NCBI GenBank assembly: GCA_934438075.1
Contig: CAKSBF010000002.1
Coordinates: 124,001 to 188,000 of the forward strand
Direction: 5' to 3'
DNA from: an uncultured Clostridia bacterium
GTDB taxonomy: Bacteria; Bacillota; Clostridia; UBA1381; UBA9506
DNA: 64,000 bases
In this document: positions 33,772-43,048 of the stretch, piece by piece
Layout of the letters: each line of letters begins with the position of its first letter
Position numbering within the stretch: position 1 is the stretch's first letter
Translations under genes and position numbers: made by a program
The notes under the pieces: generated by a model
What the model saw: only the letters and a program-made list of their open reading frames with translations
Databases searched by the model: none
Told to the model about the DNA's origin: nothing

Positions 33772-35119
33772 TGTTGTCCCTCATTTCCGGAATCAATATC
33801 ATTTTTCCTGTCAAATCATATGCATCAGCATCTAAAATCTCAACCATTACAAAACTGCCGGTTTCAACTTCATCTTCAGCTGCAAAATAAACAATACCGT
33901 CAATATCAATAGAGTCCGCATAGCTTCGGCCAAAATACATTAAATTATTCATATCATAACCTTCGACCAGAACTTCAATATGCTTTCCAATCATATTATT
34001 TTGATGTTGTTCAGAGATTTCAGATTGTATTTCTAAAATTTGTTCGGTACGTTCATCCTTGATTTCCTGTGAAAGCTGCTGCGGTAACTTTGCTGCTGGG
34101 GTGTCCTCTTCTTGAGAATAGGCGAAAGCACCCAATCGTTCAAATTTCATATCTTTTACAAACTGTATGAGTTCAGCAAACTGTTCCTGCGTTTCACCCG
34201 GAAATCCGGCTATTACTGTTGTACGAATAACCAAATTAGGGATTTCCTTACGAAGCTTTGAAAGGAGACTGTAGAGCTGTTCTTTGTTACCATGCCTGCC
34301 CATTCTTTTCAATACAGTATCATTGCAATGCTGGATTGGGATATCCATATAGTTAACAATTTTTTCCTCTTCGCGAAAAGCTGCAATTAATTCGTCTGTG
34401 ATAACTTCCGGGTACAAATAGTGCACCCTGATCCAGTGAATCCCGTCAATTTTACACAGTTCTCTTAAGAGTACCGCCAAACGATACTCGCCATATAAAT
34501 CTATACCGTATCGGGTCGTATCCTGAGCAATCACAATCAGTTCACGTACACCGCTTTCAGCCAAATGTCTTGCTTCAGAAAGAATATCTTCCATCTTTCG
34601 GCTGCGATATTTGCCGCGGAGTTTTGGTATAATGCAATAAGTGCAATGATTATCGCATCCGTCCGCAATTTTTAGGTATGCACTGGCTTTTCCTGTGCTG
34701 ACGAGACGTGGCTGACCTTCCTTGTCAGATTGATCCATATGACCAAATATTACCGGCTTTTCACCATTAAAAGCAGATTTTACTACCTCGGCAATTTTGG
34801 GATAATCACCCGTTCCCACCACGGCGTCAACTTCGGGTAATTCTTTTAAAATATCATCATGGTAACGTTCAGCCAAACACCCGCTCATAATCAAAAGCTT
34901 ACATCTATCTTTTTTGTATTCAGCCATCTCTAAGATAGTCTGAATTGACTCTTCTTTTGCTGATTCGATAAAACCACAGGTGTTGACAACAATAACATCA
35001 GCCTCGGACGGGTCTGAAACTATGCTGTAACCTTCAGAACCCAAAATTCCTAACATAACCTCCGTATCCACTAAGTTTTTAGGGCAACCTAAAGATACGA
35101 AGCCGATTGTGCAGCTCAA
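33755..35119 (-). CDS. rimO: Ribosomal protein S12 methylthiotransferase
   Basis: Radical-SAM enzyme that adds a methylthio group to an Asp of ribosomal protein S12. 454 residues: N-terminal UPF0004 domain with cluster cysteines Cys12, Cys48 and Cys81, radical-SAM CDNHCTYC (Cys155, Cys159, Cys162), and a C-terminal TRAM domain. The N-terminus GFVSLGCPKNLVD distinguishes RimO from MiaB. Start is TTG, overlapping the rpoZ stop (TTGA) and following AGGAGG. Confidence 0.96.
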   Translation of the reverse strand: MSCTIGFVSLGCPKNLVDTEVMLGILGSEGYSIVSDPSEADVIVVNTCGFIESAKEESIQTILEMAEYKKDRCKLLIMSGCLAERYHDDILKELPEVDAVVGTGDYPKIAEVVKSAFNGEKPVIFGHMDQSDKEGQPRLVSTGKASAYLKIADGCDNHCTYCIIPKLRGKYRSRKMEDILSEARHLAESGVRELIVIAQDTTRYGIDLYGEYRLAVLLRELCKIDGIHWIRVHYLYPEVITDELIAAFREEEKIVNYMDIPIQHCNDTVLKRMGRHGNKEQLYSLLSKLRKEIPNLVIRTTVIAGFPGETQEQFAELIQFVKDMKFERLGAFAYSQEEDTPAAKLPQQLSQEIKDERTEQILEIQSEISEQHQNNMIGKHIEVLVEGYDMNNLMYFGRSYADSIDIDGIVYFAAEDEVETGSFVMVEILDADAYDLTGKMILIPEMRDNIEHTE

Positions 35120-35394
35120 TTTTCCTCCTGCGTCTGCTCTTGTTCCCTGCGCAGGGCTTTTTCTGCTTCTTCTTCCTCTATGGTCTCATTGTTATCAGAG
35201 TTGATAATTTCAACCTTACCTTCAGCAATTTCTTTTACAGCCTCAGTAATACTGCGTGCACCATCGAGACTTACCTCAGTTTCTTTATAGACTTCCTCGG
35301 AAATCTGCCGAGCCCGTTTTGCGGCAGCAATCACCAAGCTGTAACGGCTTCCTGCTTTCTCCATTAAATCAATAATCGAAGGGTATAACATCAT
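35116..35394 (-). CDS. rpoZ: RNA polymerase omega subunit
   Basis: 92 residues. Residues 4-60 match omega: YPSIIDLMEKAGSRYSLV, then AAKRARQI and the SITEAVKEIAEGKV block. Promotes assembly of RNA polymerase. The C-terminal ~30 residues are an acidic tail rich in Glu, variable in this family. The position directly after gmk is the usual Firmicutes order. The ATG follows AAAGGA at a rather long spacing; the next ATG (35391) is also possible. Confidence 0.94.
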   Translation of the reverse strand: MMLYPSIIDLMEKAGSRYSLVIAAAKRARQISEEVYKETEVSLDGARSITEAVKEIAEGKVEIINSDNNETIEEEEAEKALRREQEQTQEEN

Positions 35395-35415
35395 ATAGCA
35401 ACAATCCTTTCACAT

Positions 35416-36024
35416 TTAGTTTTCTGTAAATTTTTTTATTATTTCCGCATTTCTTGCAACACGCGCTTTTTCTGCTGTGATAATGGCTTCAAAGCGCTGT
35501 ACGGCAAGTTCAACTTCGTCATTTAATAATATGTAATTATATTTATGCGCATTACTAATTTCCCACAATGCAGCCTGCAAGCGTTTGTTAATGACTTCCC
35601 TGCTTTCGGTTCCGCGGCCGGAAAGACGCTTTTCTAACTCTTCTATGCTTGGCGGCAGTACAAATACAAAGACTGCCTCGGGGTACTCGCTTCGAACTTT
35701 TAGGGCACCCTGTACATCAATTTCCAAAATAACATCTTTGCCGTTATCAAGCATTTGTTCTACTGCATCCTTGGGGGTTCCGTAGTAGTTTTCACAGAAA
35801 CAGGCCCATTCAATAAAACCGTTATTTTCAATTTTTTCTTTAAAATCACCTTCGGAAAGGAAGTAATAGTGCACACCATCCAATTCCCCTTCTCTTGGCG
35901 ATCTGGTTGTAGCAGAGACAGACAGAAAAATGTCATCATGCTTTTTTAACATTTCAGTACATACCGTTCCTTTGCCAACGCCGGAAGGGCCTGATACAAC
36001 CAATAACAAGCCCTTATTCCTCAT
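35416..36024 (-). CDS. gmk: Guanylate kinase
   Basis: Phosphorylates GMP to GDP. 202 residues; P-loop GPSGVGKGT at 12-20, GMP-binding SATTRSPREGE and the GVHYYF block follow. The ATG at 36024 is preceded by GAGGAGG and overlaps the last 11 bases of remA in another frame; longer in-frame starts run deep into remA and give a non-homologous N-terminus. Confidence 0.96.
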   Translation of the reverse strand: MRNKGLLLVVSGPSGVGKGTVCTEMLKKHDDIFLSVSATTRSPREGELDGVHYYFLSEGDFKEKIENNGFIEWACFCENYYGTPKDAVEQMLDNGKDVILEIDVQGALKVRSEYPEAVFVFVLPPSIEELEKRLSGRGTESREVINKRLQAALWEISNAHKYNYILLNDEVELAVQRFEAIITAEKARVARNAEIIKKFTEN

Positions 36025-36286
36025 TTTCTGTATCCTCCTCATCCAGCAATTCAGAATCATCCATTCTGTGCGCCACAGTAATCGGCTGGACGGCAGATAA
36101 TATAATGTGATCACTGTCCATAATAATTACAGCGCGTGTTCTGCGTCCGTAGGTCGCATCAATTAACATTCCCCGATCACGGGCATCCTGAATAATTCTC
36201 TTAATTGGTGCCGATTCAGGACTGACAATTGCAATCAGGCGTGAGGCAGAAACAATATTACCGAACCCTATATTAATAAGTTTCAT
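36014..36286 (-). CDS. remA: RemA-family regulator (DUF370)
   Basis: 90 residues. KLINIGFGNIV, RLIAIVSPESAPIKR and DATYGRRTRAVIIMD are the RemA signature; in Bacillus RemA is a DNA-binding activator of biofilm matrix operons. The Arg-rich SAPIKR region fits DNA contact. Start ATG after GGGAG. Conserved yicC-remA-gmk-rpoZ order here. The C-terminal acidic tail (DDSELLDEEDTENEE) is longer than in Bacillus as I recall it. Confidence 0.94.
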   Translation of the reverse strand: MKLINIGFGNIVSASRLIAIVSPESAPIKRIIQDARDRGMLIDATYGRRTRAVIIMDSDHIILSAVQPITVAHRMDDSELLDEEDTENEE

Positions 36287-36299
36287 ATTAAACGCTCCC

Positions 36300-37178
36300 C
36301 TATTCCACATTTTGAATCTGCTCGCGCAGTTTTTCTATTTCAGACTTCATTTCTACCACCAGTTTGGTAATATCTTTATCATTGGCTTTAGAACCGATGG
36401 TATTCGTTTCTCTGTTCAATTCTTGCACCAGAAAGTCGAGTTTTCGTCCGACCGGTTCATTCTGTGCCAAAATTTTATCCAACTCAACAAAATGGCTTTT
36501 TAAACGAACAAGTTCCTCATTAATACAAACTCTGTCCGCCAAGATACCTACTTCTGTTAAGATTCTTCCTTCATCAGCTTTAAATTCCCCCAAAAGCTCC
36601 TTCATGCGTTCCTTAAGTTTTGCAGCATATTCTTCTGTAATTTTTGGGGACAACAACTCTATTTTTTCGGTGAGCACACATATATTTTTTGCTTTTTCTT
36701 TCAAATCATGCAACATGCGTTCTCCCTCGCTGCGGCGCATGGCAAGAAAATCTTCCATTGCAGGTTCAAGGCAGGACTCTATCAGTTTCCATGCTTCTTC
36801 TTTATCCTCTTCCTGGTGCTTTGTTACAAAAATATCGGAAAAGCGTGTCATATCAGAAATAGTAATATTCTCGGATATTCCGCATTTTTCTTTAATCTCC
36901 TTTAATAGAAGGTAATAATTCATGCAAAGCGTTTCATCAAGCATGACAGCTTTGTCATTGCTGCAATAATTTTCAATATAAATAAACACATCAACTTTTC
37001 CGCGCGAAATGCGGCTTAAAACATATTCACGGATTTTATCCTCCAAATATCCGTAAGATCGCGGCAATTTTACTGTTACATCACTATAGCGATGATTTAC
37101 TGAACGAATATCTATTACAATTTTTCTTTTTTCATCAATCTGTTCATAACGACCATAGCCTGTCATGCTGTTAAGCAT
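36300..37178 (-). CDS. YicC family endoribonuclease-like protein
   Basis: 292 residues, full length for YicC/YloC. The N-terminal NSMTGYGRYE, the middle VNHRYSDVTVKLPR and the C-terminal VQELNRETNTIGSKAND are family hallmarks. Members have been linked to RNA cleavage and small-RNA decay; the physiological role in Firmicutes is unclear. AGGAGG precedes the ATG at 37178, which overlaps the mnmG stop by 8 bases. Confidence 0.93.
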   Translation of the reverse strand: MLNSMTGYGRYEQIDEKRKIVIDIRSVNHRYSDVTVKLPRSYGYLEDKIREYVLSRISRGKVDVFIYIENYCSNDKAVMLDETLCMNYYLLLKEIKEKCGISENITISDMTRFSDIFVTKHQEEDKEEAWKLIESCLEPAMEDFLAMRRSEGERMLHDLKEKAKNICVLTEKIELLSPKITEEYAAKLKERMKELLGEFKADEGRILTEVGILADRVCINEELVRLKSHFVELDKILAQNEPVGRKLDFLVQELNRETNTIGSKANDKDITKLVVEMKSEIEKLREQIQNVE

Positions 37179-39108
37179 TTGTTTCTTCCTCCTGTGCACG
37201 TTTTAGTTTTTGTTGCTCCAGATAAATCATCAATACTGATACATCTGCAGGGCTCACGCCGGAAATACGGCTTGCCTGTCCGAGCGAAAGCGGACGTAAA
37301 TCGCTTAATTTCTGCCGTGCTTCAATTCTCAGTCCATCAATTGAAAGATAGTTAATATCGGATGGCAGTTTCTTATTTTCCAGCTTTTTAAACTGTTCTA
37401 CCTGTTTCATTTGACGGGTGATATACCCGTCATACTTTATTTGAATTTCTACTTGCTCTGCTTCAAAACGGTTTAATGCAGGTCTATCGGTATCAATTAC
37501 TGTTAAATCTTTATAAGTTAGTTCCGGTCGGCGTAAAAGTTCTGCCATCTTGATGCCCGTGTGAATCGGTGCAGAATGATGCTGTATTAAGAAATTATTT
37601 ACTGATTCCATTGGCGGCACAACCAATTTTTCCAAACGTGTTTTTTCGTCAGAAATCCTTTTTAACTTCTCCTGCAAAAGATGATATCTTTTTGGGGAAA
37701 TCAGTCCGATTTGATATCCGTAGGGAGTGAGACGCTCGTCAGCATTATCCTGACGTAGTAACAGACGGTATTCTGAACGCGAGGTCATCATGCGATATGG
37801 CTCATGCGTACCTTTTGTTACTAAATCATCAATCAAAGTGCCAATATAGCTTTCTGAGCGCTCTAATATGAAAGGAGGTTTATTTTTAATTTTAAGAGCC
37901 GCGTTAATACCGGCTATCAACCCTTGCGCTGCGGCTTCCTCATAACCGGAACTGCCGTTAAATTGTCCGGCTCCATATAAACCTGATATTTCTTTAAATT
38001 CCAAAGTGGGATAAAGCTGTGTAGGATCTGCACAATCATATTCAATCGCATATGCAGTACGCATCATTTCTGCATGCTCCAAACCTTCTACAGAATGAAG
38101 CATTTTAATTTGCACATCCTCCGGAAGGCTTGACGACATTCCCTGTACATACATTTCGTCTGTATTTTCGCCCATAGGCTCTATAAATATCTGATGTCTT
38201 AATTTATCTGCAAACCGCACTACTTTATCCTCTATTGACGGGCAATATCTGGGGCCGATTCCTTCTATCATACCGCTGTACAGAGGTGAGCGATGCAGAT
38301 TATCCCGTATAATCTGATGTGTTTGTTCGTTTGTATAAGTTAAAAAACATGACATCTTATTTTCGCCGATATTATCATGCTCAAACGAAAACGGAGTAAT
38401 TTCCTCGTCGCCTAGCTGTTCTTCCATCTTTGAAAAGTCAACACTGCGACGGTTAATTCTAGCAGGTGTTCCGGTTTTAAAGCGCATAAGCTTTACACCT
38501 AATGATAAAAGTGAGGCTGACAGTCTATTTGCCGGAAACATACCATCCGGACCGCCGTTGTAAGAGACATTGCCAATAATAATTTTTCCTTTGAGATATG
38601 TACCTGTACTGACAATGACCGCCTTTGTACGATAAAATGCACCAATATGCGTTACAACGCCGTAAATACCGCCATCTTGACATATAATTTCAATAATTTC
38701 CGCCTGTTTTAGCAACAAATTTTCTGTCTGCTCTATTGTTTTTTTCATTAGCGCCTGATATGCACGACGATCTGACTGCACACGAAGCGAGTATACAGCG
38801 GGTCCTTTGCCTTTATTTAAAATACGAGATTGTAAGAAGGTAGCATCTGCCGCCTTTCCCATCTCGCCGCCAAGTGCGTCAATCTCCCGCACCAAATGTC
38901 CCTTCGCGGTTCCGCCGATAGAAGGATTGCATGGCATATTCGCCACAGCATCAAGGTTAATCGTGAAAAGTGCAACGGAAAGCCCCATTCTCGCACAGGC
39001 AAGCGCTGCTTCACATCCGGCATGACCTGCTCCGATTACAGCGACATCGACAGCGCCGGCGTAATATGATGCCGATTCGGGCAGCCATTCCATTGTGTTC
39101 TCGTCCAT
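37171..39108 (-). CDS. mnmG: tRNA uridine 5-carboxymethylaminomethyl modification enzyme, FAD subunit
   Basis: With MnmE, modifies U34 of tRNAs read by split codon boxes. 645 residues; dinucleotide-binding GAGHAGCEAA near 25-34, GGTAKGHLVREIDALGG and the GPRYCPSIEDKV block are all present. The N-terminus is ~15 residues longer than usual but AAAGGAG precedes this ATG; a second ATG at 39093 is possible. mnmE is not adjacent, a departure from the common mnmE-mnmG pair. First gene of the run to pgsA and beyond. Confidence 0.96.
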   Translation of the reverse strand: MDENTMEWLPESASYYAGAVDVAVIGAGHAGCEAALACARMGLSVALFTINLDAVANMPCNPSIGGTAKGHLVREIDALGGEMGKAADATFLQSRILNKGKGPAVYSLRVQSDRRAYQALMKKTIEQTENLLLKQAEIIEIICQDGGIYGVVTHIGAFYRTKAVIVSTGTYLKGKIIIGNVSYNGGPDGMFPANRLSASLLSLGVKLMRFKTGTPARINRRSVDFSKMEEQLGDEEITPFSFEHDNIGENKMSCFLTYTNEQTHQIIRDNLHRSPLYSGMIEGIGPRYCPSIEDKVVRFADKLRHQIFIEPMGENTDEMYVQGMSSSLPEDVQIKMLHSVEGLEHAEMMRTAYAIEYDCADPTQLYPTLEFKEISGLYGAGQFNGSSGYEEAAAQGLIAGINAALKIKNKPPFILERSESYIGTLIDDLVTKGTHEPYRMMTSRSEYRLLLRQDNADERLTPYGYQIGLISPKRYHLLQEKLKRISDEKTRLEKLVVPPMESVNNFLIQHHSAPIHTGIKMAELLRRPELTYKDLTVIDTDRPALNRFEAEQVEIQIKYDGYITRQMKQVEQFKKLENKKLPSDINYLSIDGLRIEARQKLSDLRPLSLGQASRISGVSPADVSVLMIYLEQQKLKRAQEEETNA

Positions 39109-39193
39109 GAATGAAATACTCCTTTAAACTACCAATCAAATTTGTACGTTCTATGCGCTTTTACTCATGCGCACAATACACCATAATATATTA

Positions 39194-39222
39194 ATTGTAC
39201 CATTTTTCCGTTAAAATGGCAA
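39194..39222 (-). promoter_or_regulatory. Sigma-A-type promoter for the mnmG-led operon
   Basis: On the minus strand TTGCCA (39222-39217), 17-bp spacer, TACAAT (39199-39194). The ~80-base leader has a small TGCGC/GCGCA hairpin. Confidence 0.65.
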
Positions 39223-39250
39223 TAGAAAAACAGAAAAAATGTGTAAAAAT

Positions 39251-39277
39251 AAAAACCGAAACTAAATTTCGGTTTTT
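39251..39277 (-). terminator. Intrinsic terminator after ilvE
   Basis: Reading the minus strand, AAAAACCGAAA and TTTCGGTTTTT form an 11-bp stem around a 5-base loop, 20 bp after the ilvE stop and followed by ATTTTTA. Confidence 0.8.
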
Positions 39278-39296
39278 ATTATTTATTAATATATTT

Positions 39297-40361
39297 TTAT
39301 TTTATTTTTGTGGTGAATCCAAATGTGTCATTAATTTTTCCGCTTTGAATTCCGGTAATAGTATCATAAAGTTTAGCAGAAACTTCGCCGATTGCTCCGT
39401 TATTAATGGAAATAATATTTCCGTCCCAATTCAATTCACCGACGGGAGAAATGACAGCAGCTGTACCGGTACCAAATACCTCTTCCAATTTTCCAGCGGC
39501 GTGTGCATCATATATTTCTTGGATACCAAGGCGTCTTTCTGTGACTTTCATACCCCAAGAACGCATGATTTGAATGGAAGAATCACGCGTAATACCTGCT
39601 AAAATACTTCCGTTTAAAGCTGGTGTAACTACTTCACCGTCAATCTTAAAGAATATATTCATGGCACCAACTTCTTCAATGTATTTGCGCTCTACACCAT
39701 CAAGCCATAAAACCTGAGCATAACCTTTGGTTTCGGCAATTTCCTGTGCTTTCATACTGGCAGCATAGTTTCCGGCTGTCTTGGCAAAACCCATACCGCC
39801 GCGCACTGCGCGTACATAGGAATCCTCAACATAAATTTTAACCGGATCCAAGCCGCCCGAATAATATGAACCAACAGGCGACATAATCACAATAAATTTG
39901 TAAGTATGAGATGGATGAACCCCCAATGCATTATCGGTTGCAATAATAAAAGGACGGATATAAAGAGAAGTTCCTTCTCCTTCCGGAATCCAGTCAATGT
40001 CAGTCGCTACCAGTTTTTTTATAGCCTCTACAGCAAACTCTTCATCAATCTGGGGAATGCAAAGACGCTCATTAGAAATATTAATACGTTTCATATTGTT
40101 TATCGGTCGAAACAAAAGTGCACCACCGTCTGCACAGTGATATGCTTTCATGCCTTCAAAGACCGTTTGTCCATAATGCAAAACCATACAGGACGGATCC
40201 AGACTGAGCGGTGCATATGGAACAATTCGCGGGTCATGCCATCCTTTTTCTTCACTATAATCCATTACAAACATATGATCGGTAAAATATTTTCCGAAGC
40301 CTAAACCGTTCACCGGCGGTTTTGCTTTTGGGGCAGTTGTCTTTGTAATGCTAATTTCCAT
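39297..40361 (-). CDS. ilvE: Branched-chain amino acid aminotransferase
   Basis: Last step of Leu/Ile/Val synthesis, PLP fold type IV. 354 residues, the longer eukaryote-like BCAT group. PLP lysine in GFAKTAGNYAAS; YGQTVFEGMKAY near 63 and FGTGTAAVISPVG near 297 are typical. It has its own promoter and terminator, so it is monocistronic; no other ilv or leu gene is in the window. Confidence 0.95.
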   Translation of the reverse strand: MEISITKTTAPKAKPPVNGLGFGKYFTDHMFVMDYSEEKGWHDPRIVPYAPLSLDPSCMVLHYGQTVFEGMKAYHCADGGALLFRPINNMKRINISNERLCIPQIDEEFAVEAIKKLVATDIDWIPEGEGTSLYIRPFIIATDNALGVHPSHTYKFIVIMSPVGSYYSGGLDPVKIYVEDSYVRAVRGGMGFAKTAGNYAASMKAQEIAETKGYAQVLWLDGVERKYIEEVGAMNIFFKIDGEVVTPALNGSILAGITRDSSIQIMRSWGMKVTERRLGIQEIYDAHAAGKLEEVFGTGTAAVISPVGELNWDGNIISINNGAIGEVSAKLYDTITGIQSGKINDTFGFTTKIK

Positions 40362-40408
40362 TTTTATTTCACTCCTTATGTATAGTCAATAGTATTTATT
40401 TTATTAAA

Positions 40409-40437
40409 ATTATATCTCTTCTGATATCATTTGTAAA
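40409..40437 (-). promoter_or_regulatory. Sigma-A-type promoter for ilvE
   Basis: On the minus strand TTTACA (40437-40432), 17-bp spacer and perfect TATAAT (40414-40409), just after the cvpA-like gene's stop. No terminator is seen between them, so readthrough is possible. No T-box or leader peptide. Confidence 0.7.
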
Positions 40438-40450
40438 CCTGTTCTTTGCT

Positions 40451-41098
40451 TTAATGGTTATGCAAAAAGTATAATAATATGTTATTTTCGTACATCTGCG
40501 ACACCAACAGAGAGCTTTGAACCGTTCTCCCGAAATTTTCCGTTGTGTTTAAGAGTGTAGTAAAGGTTAATAGTCCAAGCAAAAGGTAAACAAGTAATAC
40601 GCCGCTGAGCGCGCCAAACGCAGCGCCAAAAATCTTGTTACAGCTATGAATAACAGGCAATTTTGTTGCAATATCCAATACTTTCGATGTTCCCCATAAA
40701 AGAAACCGAACAATGATAAAAACAAGCAACATGCTTATAATATTCATTGCTGCAGAACTTACACTTTCGGATACACTCTTTTGAAGTTGTTCTCCTGCCG
40801 CTTGTGCCGCGTCTTGGATAGCGTTTGGAAAAGCTTCTATTTTTTCCTTTGTGGCATTTTCGGACTCCCCTTCATTTTTAGTTTGTCCAAACATCATTTC
40901 AACCTTTTCTGTTACGGTGTTCCCGATTGAACTTTGTGACATGAAATCAGAAACAACTGGATATAGGGTAAATGCTAAAACAAGAGACAACACAATGGAA
41001 CCGAGTCCGAAGAGAGATCTGGCAAGTCCGCGGGCAGAGCCGATAATCGCCAGCAATACAACAAATCCAATAAAAACAAAATCAGCAATATTGAGCAT
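40451..41098 (-). CDS. CvpA family membrane protein
   Basis: 215 residues. The opening NIADFVFIGFVVLLAIIGSARG and four hydrophobic helices match the CvpA (colicin V production) family; an ~60-residue charged loop (about 65-110) splits helix 2 from helix 3. Recent work links CvpA proteins to envelope stability, but the function here is unknown. GGGGG precedes the ATG. Last gene of the long murJ-led run, 35 bp after the propeller-like protein gene. Confidence 0.85.
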   Translation of the reverse strand: MLNIADFVFIGFVVLLAIIGSARGLARSLFGLGSIVLSLVLAFTLYPVVSDFMSQSSIGNTVTEKVEMMFGQTKNEGESENATKEKIEAFPNAIQDAAQAAGEQLQKSVSESVSSAAMNIISMLLVFIIVRFLLWGTSKVLDIATKLPVIHSCNKIFGAAFGALSGVLLVYLLLGLLTFTTLLNTTENFGRTVQSSLLVSQMYENNILLYFLHNH

Positions 41099-41133
41099 GA
41101 TATTCCCCCTTTTTAGTAAATAGAAATCATTTT

Positions 41134-42279
41134 CTATCCCGCTGTAACCCGAATCATTTGAGCACCGGCTGCAGAAATTCCTGCCGCCTGTGCTTCAGAA
41201 CCCAGAAACATAAAATCAAGCAAATCCATGCCGGGATTTAACTGAAAACTTTCATTGCATTTACTGTCCAGTATGGAAATTACCCGTCCGTTGCCAAGTG
41301 CAATGCGATTGCCGCGGCAATCAAGATATGAAATTTCCTGTTCGCTGTGGAATTGCCCCATGCGCTCGCCTTTTACATTATAAGTCTCCACATCGCCGGC
41401 ACCCAAACTAAGACCGGAACCAGAAAATGCAAGTGTTAATAAATTGCCGTTTGTATTATAGGTTAAAAGATCTCTCTCGGCATAATCAACAGTTCCGGTT
41501 ACTTTGCCATAACCATTATAAATATACGCATTTTTCTCGCCAATACAGTATAAAACATTCCCGTTAAAGGCAAGAGCTGCAAATATTTCATCACTATAAC
41601 TATCATTGGTAAACGGGCGCTCTTTATTAATACTGAACATAATAATATTACTGTTTAGGATTCCGCTGTCAGTATTAAGCGCAGAAACAGCGATATCCCG
41701 ATTATTATCTGAAATATCCGCGTCCAAAACATAAAGCCCACCGGAATTCCATTTAAACAATTCCTCGCCTTTGTTGCTATAGACGGAAACGGAGCATTGA
41801 TGTGTTTCACCCTTTGTTACGAAAACACAGCTGCCGCTTGAATTGATATCTGCGGTAATAATGGATTCATCAAGAGAAAATTCATATTTTTGCTCACTGC
41901 CTTTAAATAAAAAAGCTTTTCTGTCATTTTTATCAGCAATCAAAGCATATTTTCCTTCAGAGACAAAGAAGGGCTGTGATACCGGCAGACTGATGTCTTT
42001 TGCCATTTTTCCGTCAAGATCAGCTATTTTTGTATTTTCAGCACTGTAAAAGAAAAGTTTTTCTTCTGATACACCATGTGAATAGGAAATTCCGGGATCA
42101 AGTTCAAAATTCATTGTCTCTGAAACAGGCGTGTCATTTAAAGGTATCTCCTGTCCGTTTTTGTTTTGTAATATAATTGCCAGATAGGAGGCGCCTGCCA
42201 CCACTGCCAAAATTATAAAAATACTCAAGATTAAGAGGAGCACTTTGTGTGATTTTTTTTCATATATAGCTTTTCTCAT
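41134..42279 (-). CDS. Membrane-anchored beta-propeller-like protein (DUF5711-like)
   Basis: 381 residues. A short basic cytoplasmic start, one membrane helix at about 15-35, then an extracytoplasmic part of repeated beta-strand units containing short DxDG-like and KGE turns (ADLDGKM, SNKGEELFKWNSGG, VKGERMGQF), as in WD/PQQ-like propellers. I associate this pattern with DUF5711, often beside cvpA in Clostridia, but this is recollection. AACGGAGG precedes the ATG; truA ends 12 bp upstream. Confidence 0.65.
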   Translation of the reverse strand: MRKAIYEKKSHKVLLLILSIFIILAVVAGASYLAIILQNKNGQEIPLNDTPVSETMNFELDPGISYSHGVSEEKLFFYSAENTKIADLDGKMAKDISLPVSQPFFVSEGKYALIADKNDRKAFLFKGSEQKYEFSLDESIITADINSSGSCVFVTKGETHQCSVSVYSNKGEELFKWNSGGLYVLDADISDNNRDIAVSALNTDSGILNSNIIMFSINKERPFTNDSYSDEIFAALAFNGNVLYCIGEKNAYIYNGYGKVTGTVDYAERDLLTYNTNGNLLTLAFSGSGLSLGAGDVETYNVKGERMGQFHSEQEISYLDCRGNRIALGNGRVISILDSKCNESFQLNPGMDLLDFMFLGSEAQAAGISAAGAQMIRVTAG

Positions 42280-42291
42280 AGAAAGCCTCCG

Positions 42292-43029
42292 TTAATATGT
42301 AATCTTTTTGAGAATCAAACCTTCGGGAGGAGCTGTAATTCCTGCTCTTTTACGCTCCTTGGATGCAATAATATCCGGAATCATTTCCGGAGCAATATCT
42401 GCTCTGCCTACACTGACGAGTGTACCGGCAATAATACGAACCATATTATACAAAAAACCATTTCCGGTTATTGTCATTCGTAGTTTGCTGTCAAACACTT
42501 CAAATTTATTTTCGTAGATTTCTCTTACAAATGTTTTAGCAGAACCGCCCTGTGACATAAACGCTGAGAAATCATGCTGCCCAACAAAATAGGACGCTGC
42601 ACGGGCCATACGATCATAATCTAACGGATAACGATAATTCCATACATATTTTCGTGTAAATACATCACAATAACCTGTATTGTCGATGTTATATACATAT
42701 GTTTTGCACTTTGCATCATAACGTGCGTGAAATTGGTCAGCGCAGGGTTCAATCGTTTTGAGGCGAATTGTTTCAGGAAGCAAGGCATTGATTCCTGCCC
42801 ACAATGTATACATATCTTTGTCCGTATCTAAGAAAACATTTGCCACATAATCAAGCGCGTGTACACCCGCATCCGTGCGGCTTGCACCAATTAACGATAC
42901 ATCATTTTTGGTAATGATACCGATTGCTTTTTCCAGTTCTCCCTGAACTGTAATGGCATTTTTTTGTCTTTGCCATCCGCCAAAATCTGTACCATCATAC
43001 ATAATATGTAATTTATAATTTTTTAGCAA
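42292..43029 (-). CDS. truA: tRNA pseudouridine synthase A
   Basis: Makes pseudouridine at positions 38-40 of the anticodon arm. 245 residues; the catalytic Asp is in GASRTDAGVHAL near residue 52, and NGFLYNMVRIIAGTLV is the conserved C-terminal block. TTG start after AGGGTGA. ecfA1-ecfA2-ecfT-truA is a widely conserved Firmicutes order. Confidence 0.96.
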   Translation of the reverse strand: MLKNYKLHIMYDGTDFGGWQRQKNAITVQGELEKAIGIITKNDVSLIGASRTDAGVHALDYVANVFLDTDKDMYTLWAGINALLPETIRLKTIEPCADQFHARYDAKCKTYVYNIDNTGYCDVFTRKYVWNYRYPLDYDRMARAASYFVGQHDFSAFMSQGGSAKTFVREIYENKFEVFDSKLRMTITGNGFLYNMVRIIAGTLVSVGRADIAPEMIPDIIASKERKRAGITAPPEGLILKKITY

Positions 43030-43048
43030 ATAATTTCACCCTACCCCG

